Source of the DNA: CAZNYN01 sp964577295
GTDB taxonomy: Bacteria; Synergistota; Synergistia; Synergistales; Synergistaceae
DNA length: 11,470 nt
Assembly (NCBI GenBank): GCA_964577295.1
Contig: CAZNYN010000056.1
Span: forward strand, 1 to 11,470
Direction: 5' to 3'
The stretch's first letter is position 1. Every line of letters starts with the position of its first letter. Shown here one piece after another: positions 1 to 8,351 of the stretch. A program made the position numbers and the translations under genes. The notes under the pieces were generated by a model. It was given only the letters and a program-made list of their open reading frames with translations. It did no database searches and had not been told where the DNA came from.

Positions 1-3000
1 GCCGCGTAGAGCATGGAATTCTGGTACTCTATCATCTCTTTTTGTGAGGTCTGCTCGGATACGTCTATCATGCAGCCCAGAAGGAAAGTTCCTTCCTCGT
101 CCTCCGTAAATATTCCCCAGACAAGAGCATTCCTCACATCGCCAAGTCTCGTAACAATTTTTATATCAAATTTACAGTTACGAGATTCCGAAGCCATTCC
201 GTCACGCAGAATTTTTGACAGGTACTCTCTTGAATCGGGATGAATACAGTGGAGTCCCTTAAGTTCTACAGCCTTGCCCATGTCGGCTCTGTCTTTATAT
301 CCCAGCATGTTGTAGTAATAGTCGTTGGCGTAGACTACGGTAAAACCGTCGTCCATCATTATTTTAAAGACACCTACGATCTTTGCCACAGCAAGGCTTG
401 ATGCCACTTCATTGAGGTTGATTACACTCTCTCCCGTAACTCCGGCATAGAGCATGTTTATCTGTTCGGAGAAGCCTACGGCTCGGTAGGGGTGTCCGTC
501 CTCATCAAGGATGTTTGTGTACCTTATGTGCTCGTAGTGGTAGTCCGTCTGCCCTTCGCACTTTACTCTGAATATTCCCGATACGCTTTTCTCACCCTTA
601 TAGAGACGGTCATACATCTCTATAAAATTAGCGGCATCTTGAGGGTGCACATAACCGGAGTCTATAAAGCTCTGAGGTACATCAGCAACAACTATCGGGT
701 ATCCGTGAATGTCCTGTGAATGCTCTGTCTGAACAATCTCTGATTTGTCATGGAAGAAATCCCAGAAGCTTATAGTTGTGTTCTCAAGAGCCAGAGCCAT
801 GCGCTCCTGTTCCGTAACAAGGACGGCTTCCTGTCTCTTATAGTCTGTTACATCAGTGATAATCGCAATTATAACGGGCTTTTCACTGTCGGCATAAGGA
901 ATGCGGACAGCTCTTATGTTGCGCCAGCCCTCTTCGCCATTCACACAAACGCGCAGAGTGCGGTCAAAGACATTGCCTCCTGTAACTGCGGAGAAGAGGT
1001 CAAGCCATATCTCATCGCGGTCATCTTCCGCTATCATATCTTTAATGCGTGTAGAAGAAAGCTGCTTTTCATCGGAACTTCCGAACATCTTAGCCATGTT
1101 GTCGCTGATATATATGGGGTTGAGTGTGTATTCGTCGGTATCGGTCTCAAACAGACAGACACCTGCCATCATATACTTTGTAATTGCCATAAGCTGAAGA
1201 TATGACTGATTTTTAAGGACATCCTCTTTTGACATTGCACATATTGCACTTTCAAAAGCACCGTTATCATCTCTTGTCTTTATAAGATAGAGGCGTACCC
1301 ACTCATAGCCGCCTGTGTCAAGCTTCATTCTGAGCGATATCTGAGCTTCTTCGCTGTCATCATGTATACGAGGCAGGAACTGCTCGGCAAAGACCTTTCT
1401 GTCCGCCGTATGAATCGGTTCAAGTGACGGGTTATCACCGAATATAGAGAGAGCGTCCTCACGGGAGAAAGAATATCTGCCGAAAGAAGCCTGGGAGAGG
1501 AACTCTTCCGTCTTATAGTTATATTCAAAAGAGACCATATTCATTCTGTCCAGTATAATACGGCATCTCGCATCGTCACTCTGTCTGGAAAGCAGAGCCG
1601 CATTGTTCGCAAGCATCTCTTCTATACGCTTTCTGCGCTCCTCGTCATGCTCATCGGCACTTCCCAGCTTATCTATCGGAGTACGGGGCGGCACTGCGTC
1701 AAAGGAATCTATCTCCTTTGAATAAAACTCGTAGCGGCTTCTCCCGTTTTCTTTAGCTTTGTAAACAGCTACATCGGCACATCTGTAAAGTTCGCTGAAG
1801 CTGAGTCCGTCACGCGGATATACCGCTATTCCGAGACTGCCGGAAATATGGACCCCTTCGGCTATCTCTATATGCATAAGTCTGCACAGAAAATCGGCTC
1901 GTTTTTCTATTGCGTCAATATAAGGGATATTCTTAAGACATATCATAAATTCATCCCCGCCGATGCGTCCTACAAGGTCGCCTGCGCGCAGGACAGACTT
2001 AAGAGCGCTTGATATTTCGATAAGAACTCTGTCTCCCGCTATATGTCCGTATGAATCGTTGATATTCTTAAATTTATCAAGGTCTATCATAAACACAGCA
2101 TGCTGAGACGAGGGGTTCTCCTCAATAATAGAGTCAACTCCCTCCGAAAAAGCCTTGCGATTCAGAACCGATGTCAGAGAATCCAATTGAGAACGCTCCT
2201 CCATCTCCTGCAAAGCCAGCCTCTCCTCATGGATATCCTCATATATCAGAAAGGCCTTTACATCCTTTGTCGCAGGGTACTCCGCCATACGAACATTGAG
2301 GCGCGCCCAGCGGAAAGAACCGTTATCATCCGTCAAAATTCTGAAGCACAAATTCTGCTCCGTATCTCCCTCTTTAAAAGCGGCAAGCAGCCTCTCCCTA
2401 TTCATAAAAGTTCTATAAGCATCGGAGTCATCACTGTGGACATTGTCCCGCGCCCACAGTGATCCCCTCTCGTTAAAAGAAAGAGACGGGTCATCATTGC
2501 GCAGCACAGAGATATAGCCACCGAAATTTTCGGGAATATCAAGGCTGAGATTATGCTCAAAGAACATACTTCTCTCGGCCGGCAACTTTGCGATACTCTG
2601 CTTCCAAAGCTCATAAGCGACCTCTTTCTCCATCTGCTCCGTTATATCGGAGAAAGAAATAATGGCCTGAGAATACTTATTGTCCAGCCCCTTGACCGCG
2701 GTAAAATCCCCTCTGTAGAACATCGGCGGCATATCGGGGGTGGGCTTCATCCTCACTGTCACACTGCCGCATGGCTCACCCTTATCGATAGAATCAAAGA
2801 ACGACCTTAAATCCGAAAAACTGTCGGGCTCCACCAATCCCGCCTCTGCAAGCGAATCGGGAATATTATCTATGACTGTTTTATCCCCCATAAATGGCTC
2901 GGATGTAACATCGTAATAAAGAGTTCTGTTTGCTATGTCATACCTGATAATGTGCTTTGGGCTCTGCTCAGCCGCGATCCTGTACTTCTCCTCGCTTATC

Positions 3001-3989
3001 CGCAGCTTCGTCTGCTCTCTCTCCAGAACATTCGTATTGCGCCGCTCTCTCCAGAGCACAAGGACTATGACAAGAATCGTTCCCAGAGCAATCACCACAA
3101 AAAGCATATATGCCGTTGCGGAATCCTCTTTCACGATACCTTCTACAACCTCACCCGGGATGCCGTTGACCACAAGCCAGTCATTTATGCCAAGAGGCTC
3201 GTATGTTACATAACGGCTGTGACCCTTCATCGCAAAGGTGAAAGAACCGCTGCGAAGCGCCTTAAAATCGGCGGCAACGTCATCTGAATTTCTATTCGCA
3301 GAAGCCTCGTCGTTCCAGTAGCCGTTAAAAACATTATTCATTCCATCCAGAGGACGGCCGGCTGCAAACATATATGTCGGAGAATCGCTTCCGAGCACAA
3401 TATTTCCCTTCGAGTCACATATAAAGGAAGCATGCTGTCCGGAAAAAGACTTCGACTCCAAAAGCTTCTTCAGCGTCTTCTCGCCGTAAGAGCCCGTAAC
3501 CACGCCCACGACCTCACCGCCCCTGAACACGGGAACAGCGGCGATAAAACGGACGGGATGCTGCTTGGTCGCAGGTTGCATCTCAATAAATCTATTGCCA
3601 GCCATTGCCTTTTTAAAATAATCGGACTGCGAAGCGTCTATCTCCGTTCCATACTCCAGATAACCCTTTCCGTTTCTGTCTATATAGGCAGAGTGCATAA
3701 AAACAGAGGACAAAACCAGATTGCGCATAAAAGCAGTCATGTCACTCTTTACTGCGGTTCCGTCCTTATAATTGATAGACTTCGCAAAAGTTTCCAAAAC
3801 CGCAAACTGAGCATTTATCTTCGCATTGAGGACAACACTCTGCTCCGCACCGGAATCGGCAAGCCGCCGGTACGTCTGCTCGGACACCCTCTTCACCGCA
3901 TCCGTTCGGTAATAGTACGCCGAAAGAAGGAACATCGCCCCCATAAATAAAATTGCAGCTATAAATACATTTCGACTGTCACGCTTCAT
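1..3989 (-). CDS. Membrane-bound Cache/multi-PAS GGDEF diguanylate cyclase (C-terminus beyond window)
   Basis: An open frame without a stop runs from ATG at 3989 off the window edge, giving at least 1329 residues. Predicted role: sensory diguanylate cyclase making cyclic di-GMP at the inner face of the membrane. Layout seen by translation: TM helix about residues 8-24; an extracellular double-Cache-like region about 25-290 (containing SQSDYFKKAMAGNRF and NDWLVVNGIPGEVVEG); second TM about 291-313; PAS-like regions about 330-445 and 465-595; GGDEF domain about 603-755; then further PAS-like regions starting near 805, 925, 1060 and 1195. The active site GGDEF is at 677-681 (bases 1947-1961), with an RxxD inhibitory site (RAGD, 668-671) five residues upstream, so an active, product-inhibited cyclase is expected. 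A GGGGGA sequence 5 nt upstream of the ATG supports the start. Unusually, the cyclase is central and at least four PAS-like regions follow it; a further output domain may lie outside the window. Domain edges are approximate. Confidence 0.9.
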   Translation of the reverse strand, partial: MKRDSRNVFIAAILFMGAMFLLSAYYYRTDAVKRVSEQTYRRLADSGAEQSVVLNAKINAQFAVLETFAKSINYKDGTAVKSDMTAFMRNLVLSSVFMHSAYIDRNGKGYLEYGTEIDASQSDYFKKAMAGNRFIEMQPATKQHPVRFIAAVPVFRGGEVVGVVTGSYGEKTLKKLLESKSFSGQHASFICDSKGNIVLGSDSPTYMFAAGRPLDGMNNVFNGYWNDEASANRNSDDVAADFKALRSGSFTFAMKGHSRYVTYEPLGINDWLVVNGIPGEVVEGIVKEDSATAYMLFVVIALGTILVIVLVLWRERRNTNVLEREQTKLRISEEKYRIAAEQSPKHIIRYDIANRTLYYDVTSEPFMGDKTVIDNIPDSLAEAGLVEPDSFSDLRSFFDSIDKGEPCGSVTVRMKPTPDMPPMFYRGDFTAVKGLDNKYSQAIISFSDITEQMEKEVAYELWKQSIAKLPAERSMFFEHNLSLDIPENFGGYISVLRNDDPSLSFNERGSLWARDNVHSDDSDAYRTFMNRERLLAAFKEGDTEQNLCFRILTDDNGSFRWARLNVRMAEYPATKDVKAFLIYEDIHEERLALQEMEERSQLDSLTSVLNRKAFSEGVDSIIEENPSSQHAVFMIDLDKFKNINDSYGHIAGDRVLIEISSALKSVLRAGDLVGRIGGDEFMICLKNIPYIDAIEKRADFLCRLMHIEIAEGVHISGSLGIAVYPRDGLSFSELYRCADVAVYKAKENGRSRYEFYSKEIDSFDAVPPRTPIDKLGSADEHDEERRKRIEEMLANNAALLSRQSDDARCRIILDRMNMVSFEYNYKTEEFLSQASFGRYSFSREDALSIFGDNPSLEPIHTADRKVFAEQFLPRIHDDSEEAQISLRMKLDTGGYEWVRLYLIKTRDDNGAFESAICAMSKEDVLKNQSYLQLMAITKYMMAGVCLFETDTDEYTLNPIYISDNMAKMFGSSDEKQLSSTRIKDMIAEDDRDEIWLDLFSAVTGGNVFDRTLRVCVNGEEGWRNIRAVRIPYADSEKPVIIAIITDVTDYKRQEAVLVTEQERMALALENTTISFWDFFHDKSEIVQTEHSQDIHGYPIVVADVPQSFIDSGYVHPQDAANFIEMYDRLYKGEKSVSGIFRVKCEGQTDYHYEHIRYTNILDEDGHPYRAVGFSEQINMLYAGVTGESVINLNEVASSLAVAKIVGVFKIMMDDGFTVVYANDYYYNMLGYKDRADMGKAVELKGLHCIHPDSREYLSKILRDGMASESRNCKFDIKIVTRLGDVRNALVWGIFTEDEEGTFLLGCMIDVSEQTSQKEMIEYQNSMLYA

Positions 3990-4379
3990 AAAATTCCCCC
4001 AATGCCTTCCAATACCCCAATAGCGTGCGAAAAAGAAAAAACTCCGCGTAAAACCTCTATATAACAGTGGTCAAAGGCCCCTGACAAAAACAATTTCATA
4101 TTTATTATAAATTTTAGTAAATAGTAACAGACCCAAATACCTTGCGCAACTTATTTTTACTGAGACTGCGGATAGTAGAGCACCGGACAAGAACAGCTCA
4201 AAGAGAGGGTAGGAGCGAAATCTAAGGTTGGATTATGAGCCGCCCTCTAAAAACGAAAGGCACCGCACCTCCGCATAGGAAATGTAGCACCTTGCTTTTT
4301 CAGAAAGATTGACTATCACATGGTTAGCAGAGAAAAAGTGCCAAAGTCGTGAGCCGCGTTCTTATGACATCTGATTGTT
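3990..4379. other. Intergenic region between prepilin and GGDEF sensor, no gene seen
   Basis: About 390 nt without a convincing reading frame on either strand. The part next to the sensor gene (about 4050-4140) is AT-rich and holds the candidate promoters. The part next to the pilin stop (4140-4379) is more mixed and contains AGAGGG...CCCTCT as a long-range inverted repeat around a loop of about 34 nt, plus a short imperfect stem (TGTCA/TGGCA) before a T-run on the minus strand. Neither is strong enough to call a terminator or RNA. I looked for the hallmark sequences of a cyclic di-GMP-I riboswitch and did not find them. Confidence 0.6.
4058..4087 (-). promoter_or_regulatory. Candidate sigma-70-type promoter for the GGDEF sensor gene
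   Basis: On the minus strand a TTGTCA hexamer (4082-4087) precedes TATATA (4058-4063) with an 18-nt spacer. The first matches TTGACA at 5 of 6 positions, the second TATAAT at 4 of 6. It would give a leader of about 60 nt before the ATG at 3989. A better -10 box, TATAAT at 4104-4109, lies upstream but has no convincing -35 partner. Prediction by eye only. Confidence 0.35.
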
Positions 4380-5144
4380 TTATTTTTTCTTCAGGTCTAC
4401 AACTACCGGAGCAACAGCGGCGCTCCAATTACCGCTTGTTTTCACCATGTTCATAAAAGAGCTGATATTGCCGCCGCCTTCGCGATATCTTCCTATATCA
4501 TAAAGCTCGGTTTTTGTTGACGCTTTATAAACATACCAATTGCCTGATTCGCCGTCGTAGACCATCTTTGCATAGCGATTGGAAATTCCGGCATTGTTAT
4601 TCCAAGTTTCCGATGCGTAAACCAAAGCGGTGTTCCCTTTATTAGTCCGGCTGTATGTATTTGTTGCCAGATTTAAGACATAGGAATTACCGTTGTATGT
4701 GATAACGGTATTGCTGCCGTATTTCTGCTCCCACGCTGTTCTTAGATAATTTGAATCATAGCCTTGCGCGGGAATCATAGCATTGGCCAAACTCAGAACT
4801 GCGCTTGGAGAGGCAGAGGCATTATGCTTGCTGCAAATGATTCGCACCGCTCCTCCCGAAACATCCAAAGTATAAGTTCCGCCCGAGGGGCATTTGCAGT
4901 CGGCAATAAGTTTTTGTATTTCACTGTTTGTAAGCAAAGAGGCACTCTTCGACCTGTCAGCTGCCGTTTCGGTAAATATTGACTGCTTTAACACAGAGAC
5001 ATTATTAATACAGACTGTTTTTTCTGCTCTGTCGACGTATCTTGAGTAACTCGGAAGCAGCATAGCAGCCAAAATACCAATGATAGCTATTACAACAATA
5101 GTCTCGACCAAGGTAAACCCTTTATCAGCCAAATTCGTTTTCAT
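4380..5144 (-). CDS. Type IV prepilin / type II secretion pseudopilin-like protein
   Basis: 254 residues from ATG at 5144. The N-terminus is a textbook class III signal: a short basic leader MKTNLADKG, cleavage expected after Gly9, then FTLVE with Glu at mature position 5, followed by a hydrophobic helix to about residue 30. Such proteins are processed by a prepilin peptidase (PilD type) and assembled into type IV pili or pseudopili. The globular part has Cys45, a CKCPSGGTY segment (83-91) and IICSKH (102-107), a cysteine pattern common in GspG/ComGC-like pilins; the rest, rich in Asn, Tyr and Gly, I do not recognise. The ATG has GGAAGG 8 nt upstream. The frame extends upstream to a TTG at 5219 with a good GGGGAG sequence 8 nt before it, which would give a 34-residue leader; I prefer the ATG because it gives a leader of normal length. 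No pilus assembly genes are nearby, so the machinery must be encoded elsewhere. Confidence 0.87.
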   Translation of the reverse strand: MKTNLADKGFTLVETIVVIAIIGILAAMLLPSYSRYVDRAEKTVCINNVSVLKQSIFTETAADRSKSASLLTNSEIQKLIADCKCPSGGTYTLDVSGGAVRIICSKHNASASPSAVLSLANAMIPAQGYDSNYLRTAWEQKYGSNTVITYNGNSYVLNLATNTYSRTNKGNTALVYASETWNNNAGISNRYAKMVYDGESGNWYVYKASTKTELYDIGRYREGGGNISSFMNMVKTSGNWSAAVAPVVVDLKKK

Positions 5145-5219
5145 CACGTCCGCCTTCCCAGAAGGATACGATTCTTGAAATAAAGGCCTCTTCCAAAACT
5201 GCGCAAAACACTTAAACAA

Positions 5220-5528
5220 AAACTTTACTCCCCTTTAGAAAGAAATAAATTTAATTTTTCCCGTATTATATTGTTATATACTTACCATTCTAAAAGATTT
5301 AATCCTAATAAAAATCAGCAAATTAACTGTACAACAAAAACGAGCGACACATTCCATCTGGCCTCGCAATAACTTCTGCAAATTTTACAGTTTTAGAAAC
5401 ACCATCCACCCCTTATTGCCACCTGATTATTTAACGTCCCGTCCTGTTGTGCCGTACATAATGTATGAGTTTCCTGCCGTGCTTTCTGTATCTTTGAATC
5501 GGGCATTTGTGTTTTGGGTGCGCGAGGC
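5220..5528. other. AT-rich intergenic region upstream of the prepilin gene
   Basis: Roughly 310 nt with no supportable gene. The proximal part (5240-5340) is strongly AT-rich and holds the candidate pilin promoter. Further upstream there is a small palindrome, TACATAATGTA, near 5455-5465, which could be a protein-binding site but is short enough to be chance. The far end abuts the citF terminator. Confidence 0.6.
5265..5294 (-). promoter_or_regulatory. Candidate promoter for the prepilin gene
   Basis: The minus strand carries a perfect TATAAT (5265-5270) with TTTAGA (5289-5294) 18 nt upstream, in a very AT-rich stretch. Transcription would begin near 5258, leaving about 40 nt to the TTG at 5219 or about 115 nt to the ATG at 5144. 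The lone pilin gene, cut off from the cit operon by a terminator, needs its own promoter, which supports this call. The -35 box is only a 4 of 6 match. Confidence 0.5.
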
Positions 5529-5561
5529 AAAAAAAAAGCCCCCTAGGAAAACCTTGGGGGC
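5529..5561 (-). terminator. Rho-independent terminator of the citrate lyase operon
   Basis: The arms 5538-5547 and 5552-5561 form a 10-bp stem with a single T-T mismatch around an AAAA loop. On the minus strand the stem is followed directly by nine T (5529-5537). It starts about 30 nt after the citF stop. A shorter T-run on the plus-strand side (GTTTTT) may make it weakly bidirectional, but no plus-strand gene converges on it. Confidence 0.93.
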
Positions 5562-5591
5562 GTTTTTGGGCTTTATTGCTTTTTTCTTTTC

Positions 5592-7139
5592 TTACTTCTT
5601 GAGCTGTCTTACTACGTCTATTACTGTTCCGTCTCTCCATTCGACTACTCCGATGATGCGGTCTGTTGTTGCTACGGGGTCTGTCGGGCCTGCCATTTTG
5701 TGGGCTCTGGCGGAGAGTTCTTCCATGGATATGACGGGAAGTCCCTTTACTTCTGAGACTGCGTCTAAGAGGTCTTTGCGGCGCGGGTTGATTGTGATTC
5801 CGTATTCTGTAACTATTGCGTCTACTACTTCGCCCGGTGTGGTTACGTTGTAGACTTTGTCGGTGACGCAGGGGATGCGGCCGCGGAGAAGGGGCTGGGC
5901 TATGATTGTGAGTTTAGCTCCTGCCGCTGTGTCCTGGTGTCCGCCCGTTCCGTGGAGCAGTGCTCCGTCCGCTTCGGTGTTGACGTTGGCATTGAAGTCT
6001 GTGTCAACTTCGGTCGCGCCGAGTATTACTACGTCAAGCATGTTTACTGCCGCTCCGTTGTTCCATGGGTTGGCATACCAGTCTGCGGATATTTCTATGT
6101 GGTTGGGGTTTTCGGCTATGGACTTTACTGCTTCGAGGTCAAAGGACTGTACGTCCATGAGTCTTTCTACAAGTCCTTCTCTCAGGAGTTCGACAAAGTA
6201 GCCTGTGATTCCGCCGAGGCCGAAGCTGCCTTTGATTCCTTTTTTGATCATTGCCTCTTTCATGAAGGCTGTGACTGCGAGAGGAATTCCGCCCGCTCCC
6301 GTCTGGAAGGATATTCCGTCAGTGAAGTAGGGGCTGGCTTCTATGAGTTTTGATGCGTATCTGGATATGAGGAGGCGGAGCGGGTCTCTTGTGACTTTTG
6401 TCGTGCCTGAGACTATTCCGGCAGGGTCGCCTATTGACGGCACTTCAACAACGAGGTCGGCATAGACCTGTGATATTGAAATGGGGGCAGCCGGATAGGG
6501 CTGGAGGTTGTCTGTCACGGCTACGACACAGTCGGCGTACTGGGCGTCGGTGAAGGCATAGCCTAGTGAGCCGCATGCCGCAGGGCCGTGTGTACCGCAG
6601 ATGTTGCCGTATTTGTCGGCTGTCGGAGCTGCTACGAATGCTACGTCGATGTGGACATCGCCAGCCATGACAGCGCGGGGGCGTCCGCCGTGGCTTCTCA
6701 AAACTACTGGCACGTCCATGCCGCCTTCGGATATTAGCTGACCGATGGGGCCGTTTACAGAGCCCATTATTCTGGTGATTACTCCGTTTTTGATGTGTTC
6801 TATGAGTTTTTTATGTACTCCGAACAGTGCTGTGGGGAATAGTGTGAGGTCTTTTATTCCGAGTTCCGCACATGCGTCTATTACCATGTTTACAACGTAG
6901 TCTCCGTTGCGCATGTGGTGGTGGAATGATACTGTCATGCCGCTTTTAAGGCCTGACGCTATTATGGCTTCTTTGATTCCGCTGACTCGTTTGTCTGTGC
7001 GGTCACTGTTTACGCAGCGGAGTTTAGGGCCTGCTATGTTTCCTTCGGGCTTTCTTGCGAAAGCTCCTTCATAATGTCTTACTTTGCCGTAACCTTCGAT
7101 AAAATCGGGGATGTCGCGGCCTACTGCATTGATTGCCAT
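5592..7139 (-). CDS. citF: Citrate lyase alpha subunit (citrate CoA-transferase)
   Basis: 515 residues, the usual length for CitF. In the cytoplasmic citrate lyase complex the alpha chain transfers the acyl carrier protein from acetate to citrate, making citryl-ACP and releasing acetate. Family signatures seen: an N-terminal segment IPDFIEGYGKVRHYEGAF (10-27), SFHHHMRNGDYVVNMV (71-86), CGTHGPAACGSLGYAF (181-196) and SFQTGAGGIPLAV (277-289). The start lies 1 nt after the citE stop with GGAGGTGA overlapping the end of citE, so the two are translationally linked. It is the last gene of the operon. Citramalate lyase of glutamate-fermenting clostridia has homologous subunits, so the exact substrate is inferred from family and context. 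No truncation or frameshift is seen. Confidence 0.96.
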   Translation of the reverse strand: MAINAVGRDIPDFIEGYGKVRHYEGAFARKPEGNIAGPKLRCVNSDRTDKRVSGIKEAIIASGLKSGMTVSFHHHMRNGDYVVNMVIDACAELGIKDLTLFPTALFGVHKKLIEHIKNGVITRIMGSVNGPIGQLISEGGMDVPVVLRSHGGRPRAVMAGDVHIDVAFVAAPTADKYGNICGTHGPAACGSLGYAFTDAQYADCVVAVTDNLQPYPAAPISISQVYADLVVEVPSIGDPAGIVSGTTKVTRDPLRLLISRYASKLIEASPYFTDGISFQTGAGGIPLAVTAFMKEAMIKKGIKGSFGLGGITGYFVELLREGLVERLMDVQSFDLEAVKSIAENPNHIEISADWYANPWNNGAAVNMLDVVILGATEVDTDFNANVNTEADGALLHGTGGHQDTAAGAKLTIIAQPLLRGRIPCVTDKVYNVTTPGEVVDAIVTEYGITINPRRKDLLDAVSEVKGLPVISMEELSARAHKMAGPTDPVATTDRIIGVVEWRDGTVIDVVRQLKK

Positions 7140-7140
7140 G

Positions 7141-8010
7141 TTATTTCACCTCCGTGATTCCGGCGCGGACTAAGACATATTCCGCTCTCTTTACGACAGG
7201 GATGTCTACCATTTTTCCGTCGACTGTTACAGCTCCCTGACCGCGCTCCGCCGCATCTTTGGCCGCGGCTATTATTTTCTGGGCCTGAGCTATTTCTTTG
7301 TCTGTCGGGGTGAATACATCATGGATAATGCCTATCTGGTTCGGGTGTATTATGGATTTGCCTGAGAATCCGAGCTGTTTTATGAATTCTGTCTCTTTGC
7401 GAAGCCCCGCGTCGTCGGTGATGCGGGAGAATACTGTGTCGAGGGGTTCTACTCCCGCTGCGCGCGCGGCGAATACGAGCATGCGTCTTGCCCATTCGAG
7501 CTCGATGCTGTCGTCGGAGCGGTTTGTTTTGAGGTCGGCTCTGAGGTCTTCTCCTCCCGGGATTATGGCTTCGATACGGGGTGATGCTTTTGCTATGTCG
7601 TATGCGTTCCATATTCCGTTGGCTGTCTCAAGCAGGCAGTGGAGGGTGAGTTTGCCGACGGGGATGCCGTTTTTCTCTTCAAGGCGTGAGAGTTCTTCGT
7701 CTATGATTTTTACTGTGTTTGCGTCTTCGACTTTGGGGACGCGGATTCCGTTAAGGCGTTCCATGGGCACTATGGCGGCAAGGTCGTCTTTCCAGAATTC
7801 TGTGTCCACTCCGTTGATGCGGACTGAGACGTAGCAGTTTCCGAACTCGCCCTGTTTGAGGTAGCGGCTTACGAGTATGCGGGCTGTGTCTTTTTCGACC
7901 ATTGCTACTGCGTCTTCGAGGTCGAGAACGAGTCCGTCAGATCCGAAGAGGTGTCCGCGGGTGAGCATGTTGGGGTTGTTGCCCGGGAGGTACAGCATGG
8001 TGCGTCTCAT
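7141..8010 (-). CDS. citE: Citrate lyase beta subunit (citryl-ACP lyase)
   Basis: 289 residues, normal CitE length. It cleaves citryl-ACP to oxaloacetate and acetyl-ACP in the citrate lyase complex and belongs to the HpcH/HpaI aldolase TIM-barrel family. Motifs seen: MLYLPGNNP (5-13), LDLEDAV (29-35), LLET with Glu128, PGGEDLRADL (151-160) with Asp155, and GFSGKSIIHPNQI (214-226). Glu128 and Asp155 fall where the Mg2+ ligands of the family lie. The ATG shares a base with the citD stop (TAATG), and GGAGG at the end of citD serves as ribosome-binding site. CitE-like proteins also occur as stand-alone malyl- or citramalyl-CoA lyases, but a CitD and CitF on either side make a lyase complex the better reading. 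Confidence 0.95.
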   Translation of the reverse strand: MRRTMLYLPGNNPNMLTRGHLFGSDGLVLDLEDAVAMVEKDTARILVSRYLKQGEFGNCYVSVRINGVDTEFWKDDLAAIVPMERLNGIRVPKVEDANTVKIIDEELSRLEEKNGIPVGKLTLHCLLETANGIWNAYDIAKASPRIEAIIPGGEDLRADLKTNRSDDSIELEWARRMLVFAARAAGVEPLDTVFSRITDDAGLRKETEFIKQLGFSGKSIIHPNQIGIIHDVFTPTDKEIAQAQKIIAAAKDAAERGQGAVTVDGKMVDIPVVKRAEYVLVRAGITEVK

Positions 8011-8276
8011 TATTTAGCACCTCCGAGTCTTTTTACGGCCGCTTCTATTCTGGCTCCGAGGACTATGTCCAGAGCGCCGTTATCCTGTACGAGGACTTCC
8101 ATGTCCTTTATTCCCATTTCCGCAAGGGTTTCGTTGATTTTTTTTGTCATGGCTGTCTTGAAGCGGGCAGCGCTGCTTCCGGTTATGGATATTGTCACAC
8201 CGGCTCCGGCAGCGGCTTCCGTTACGGTCACGAGGCAGTCCATTGATTCCAGTGTTCCCGCCTGAGCTGTTTTCAT
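8010..8276 (-). CDS. citD: Citrate lyase gamma subunit (acyl carrier protein)
   Basis: 88 residues, close to the roughly 95 usual for CitD. It carries the phosphoribosyl-dephospho-CoA arm to which acetyl and citryl groups are bound. The N-terminal AQAGTLESMD matches the known modification motif (AGTLES in Klebsiella CitD, Ser14 there), making Ser11 the expected attachment site. The C-terminal half has the typical DNGALDIVLGARIEAAVKRL pattern. GGGAGG (8287-8292) lies 10 nt before the ATG. It is the first of the three lyase genes and overlaps citE by one base. The enzymes that make and attach the prosthetic group (CitX, CitG) and the acetate:lyase ligase (CitC) are not in this window. Confidence 0.95.
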   Translation of the reverse strand: MKTAQAGTLESMDCLVTVTEAAAGAGVTISITGSSAARFKTAMTKKINETLAEMGIKDMEVLVQDNGALDIVLGARIEAAVKRLGGAK

Positions 8277-8303
8277 GGCTTTGTTACCTCCCTGAATGAT
8301 TGG

Positions 8304-8329
8304 AAAAAGGCCCGCCTGCTTGGCGGGCC
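8304..8329 (-). terminator. Intra-operon terminator-like hairpin between dehydrogenase and citD
   Basis: A perfect 8-bp GC-only stem (8309-8316 with 8322-8329) encloses a 5-nt loop and on the minus strand is followed by TTTTT (8304-8308). It sits 22 nt after the dehydrogenase stop and only about 12 nt before the citD ribosome-binding site. By form it is an intrinsic terminator, but with a T-run of just five it may be leaky. No promoter fits between it and citD, so citDEF probably depend on read-through, on a promoter inside the dehydrogenase gene, or on the hairpin acting as an mRNA stabiliser. Confidence 0.8.
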
Positions 8330-8351
8330 GAGATTATCTTTTATTCCGATG

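Noticed and set aside
3432..3950. A 172-codon plus-strand frame and several shorter ones within 1-3989.
   Set aside because: They lie opposite the continuous GGDEF sensor frame, which has recognisable domains from end to end. None has a clear ribosome-binding site or known motif.
4141..4379. Possible cyclic di-GMP riboswitch or small RNA between pilin and GGDEF sensor.
   Set aside because: No riboswitch consensus segments were found on either strand, and the inverted repeats present are short or far apart. Nothing beyond chance can be claimed.
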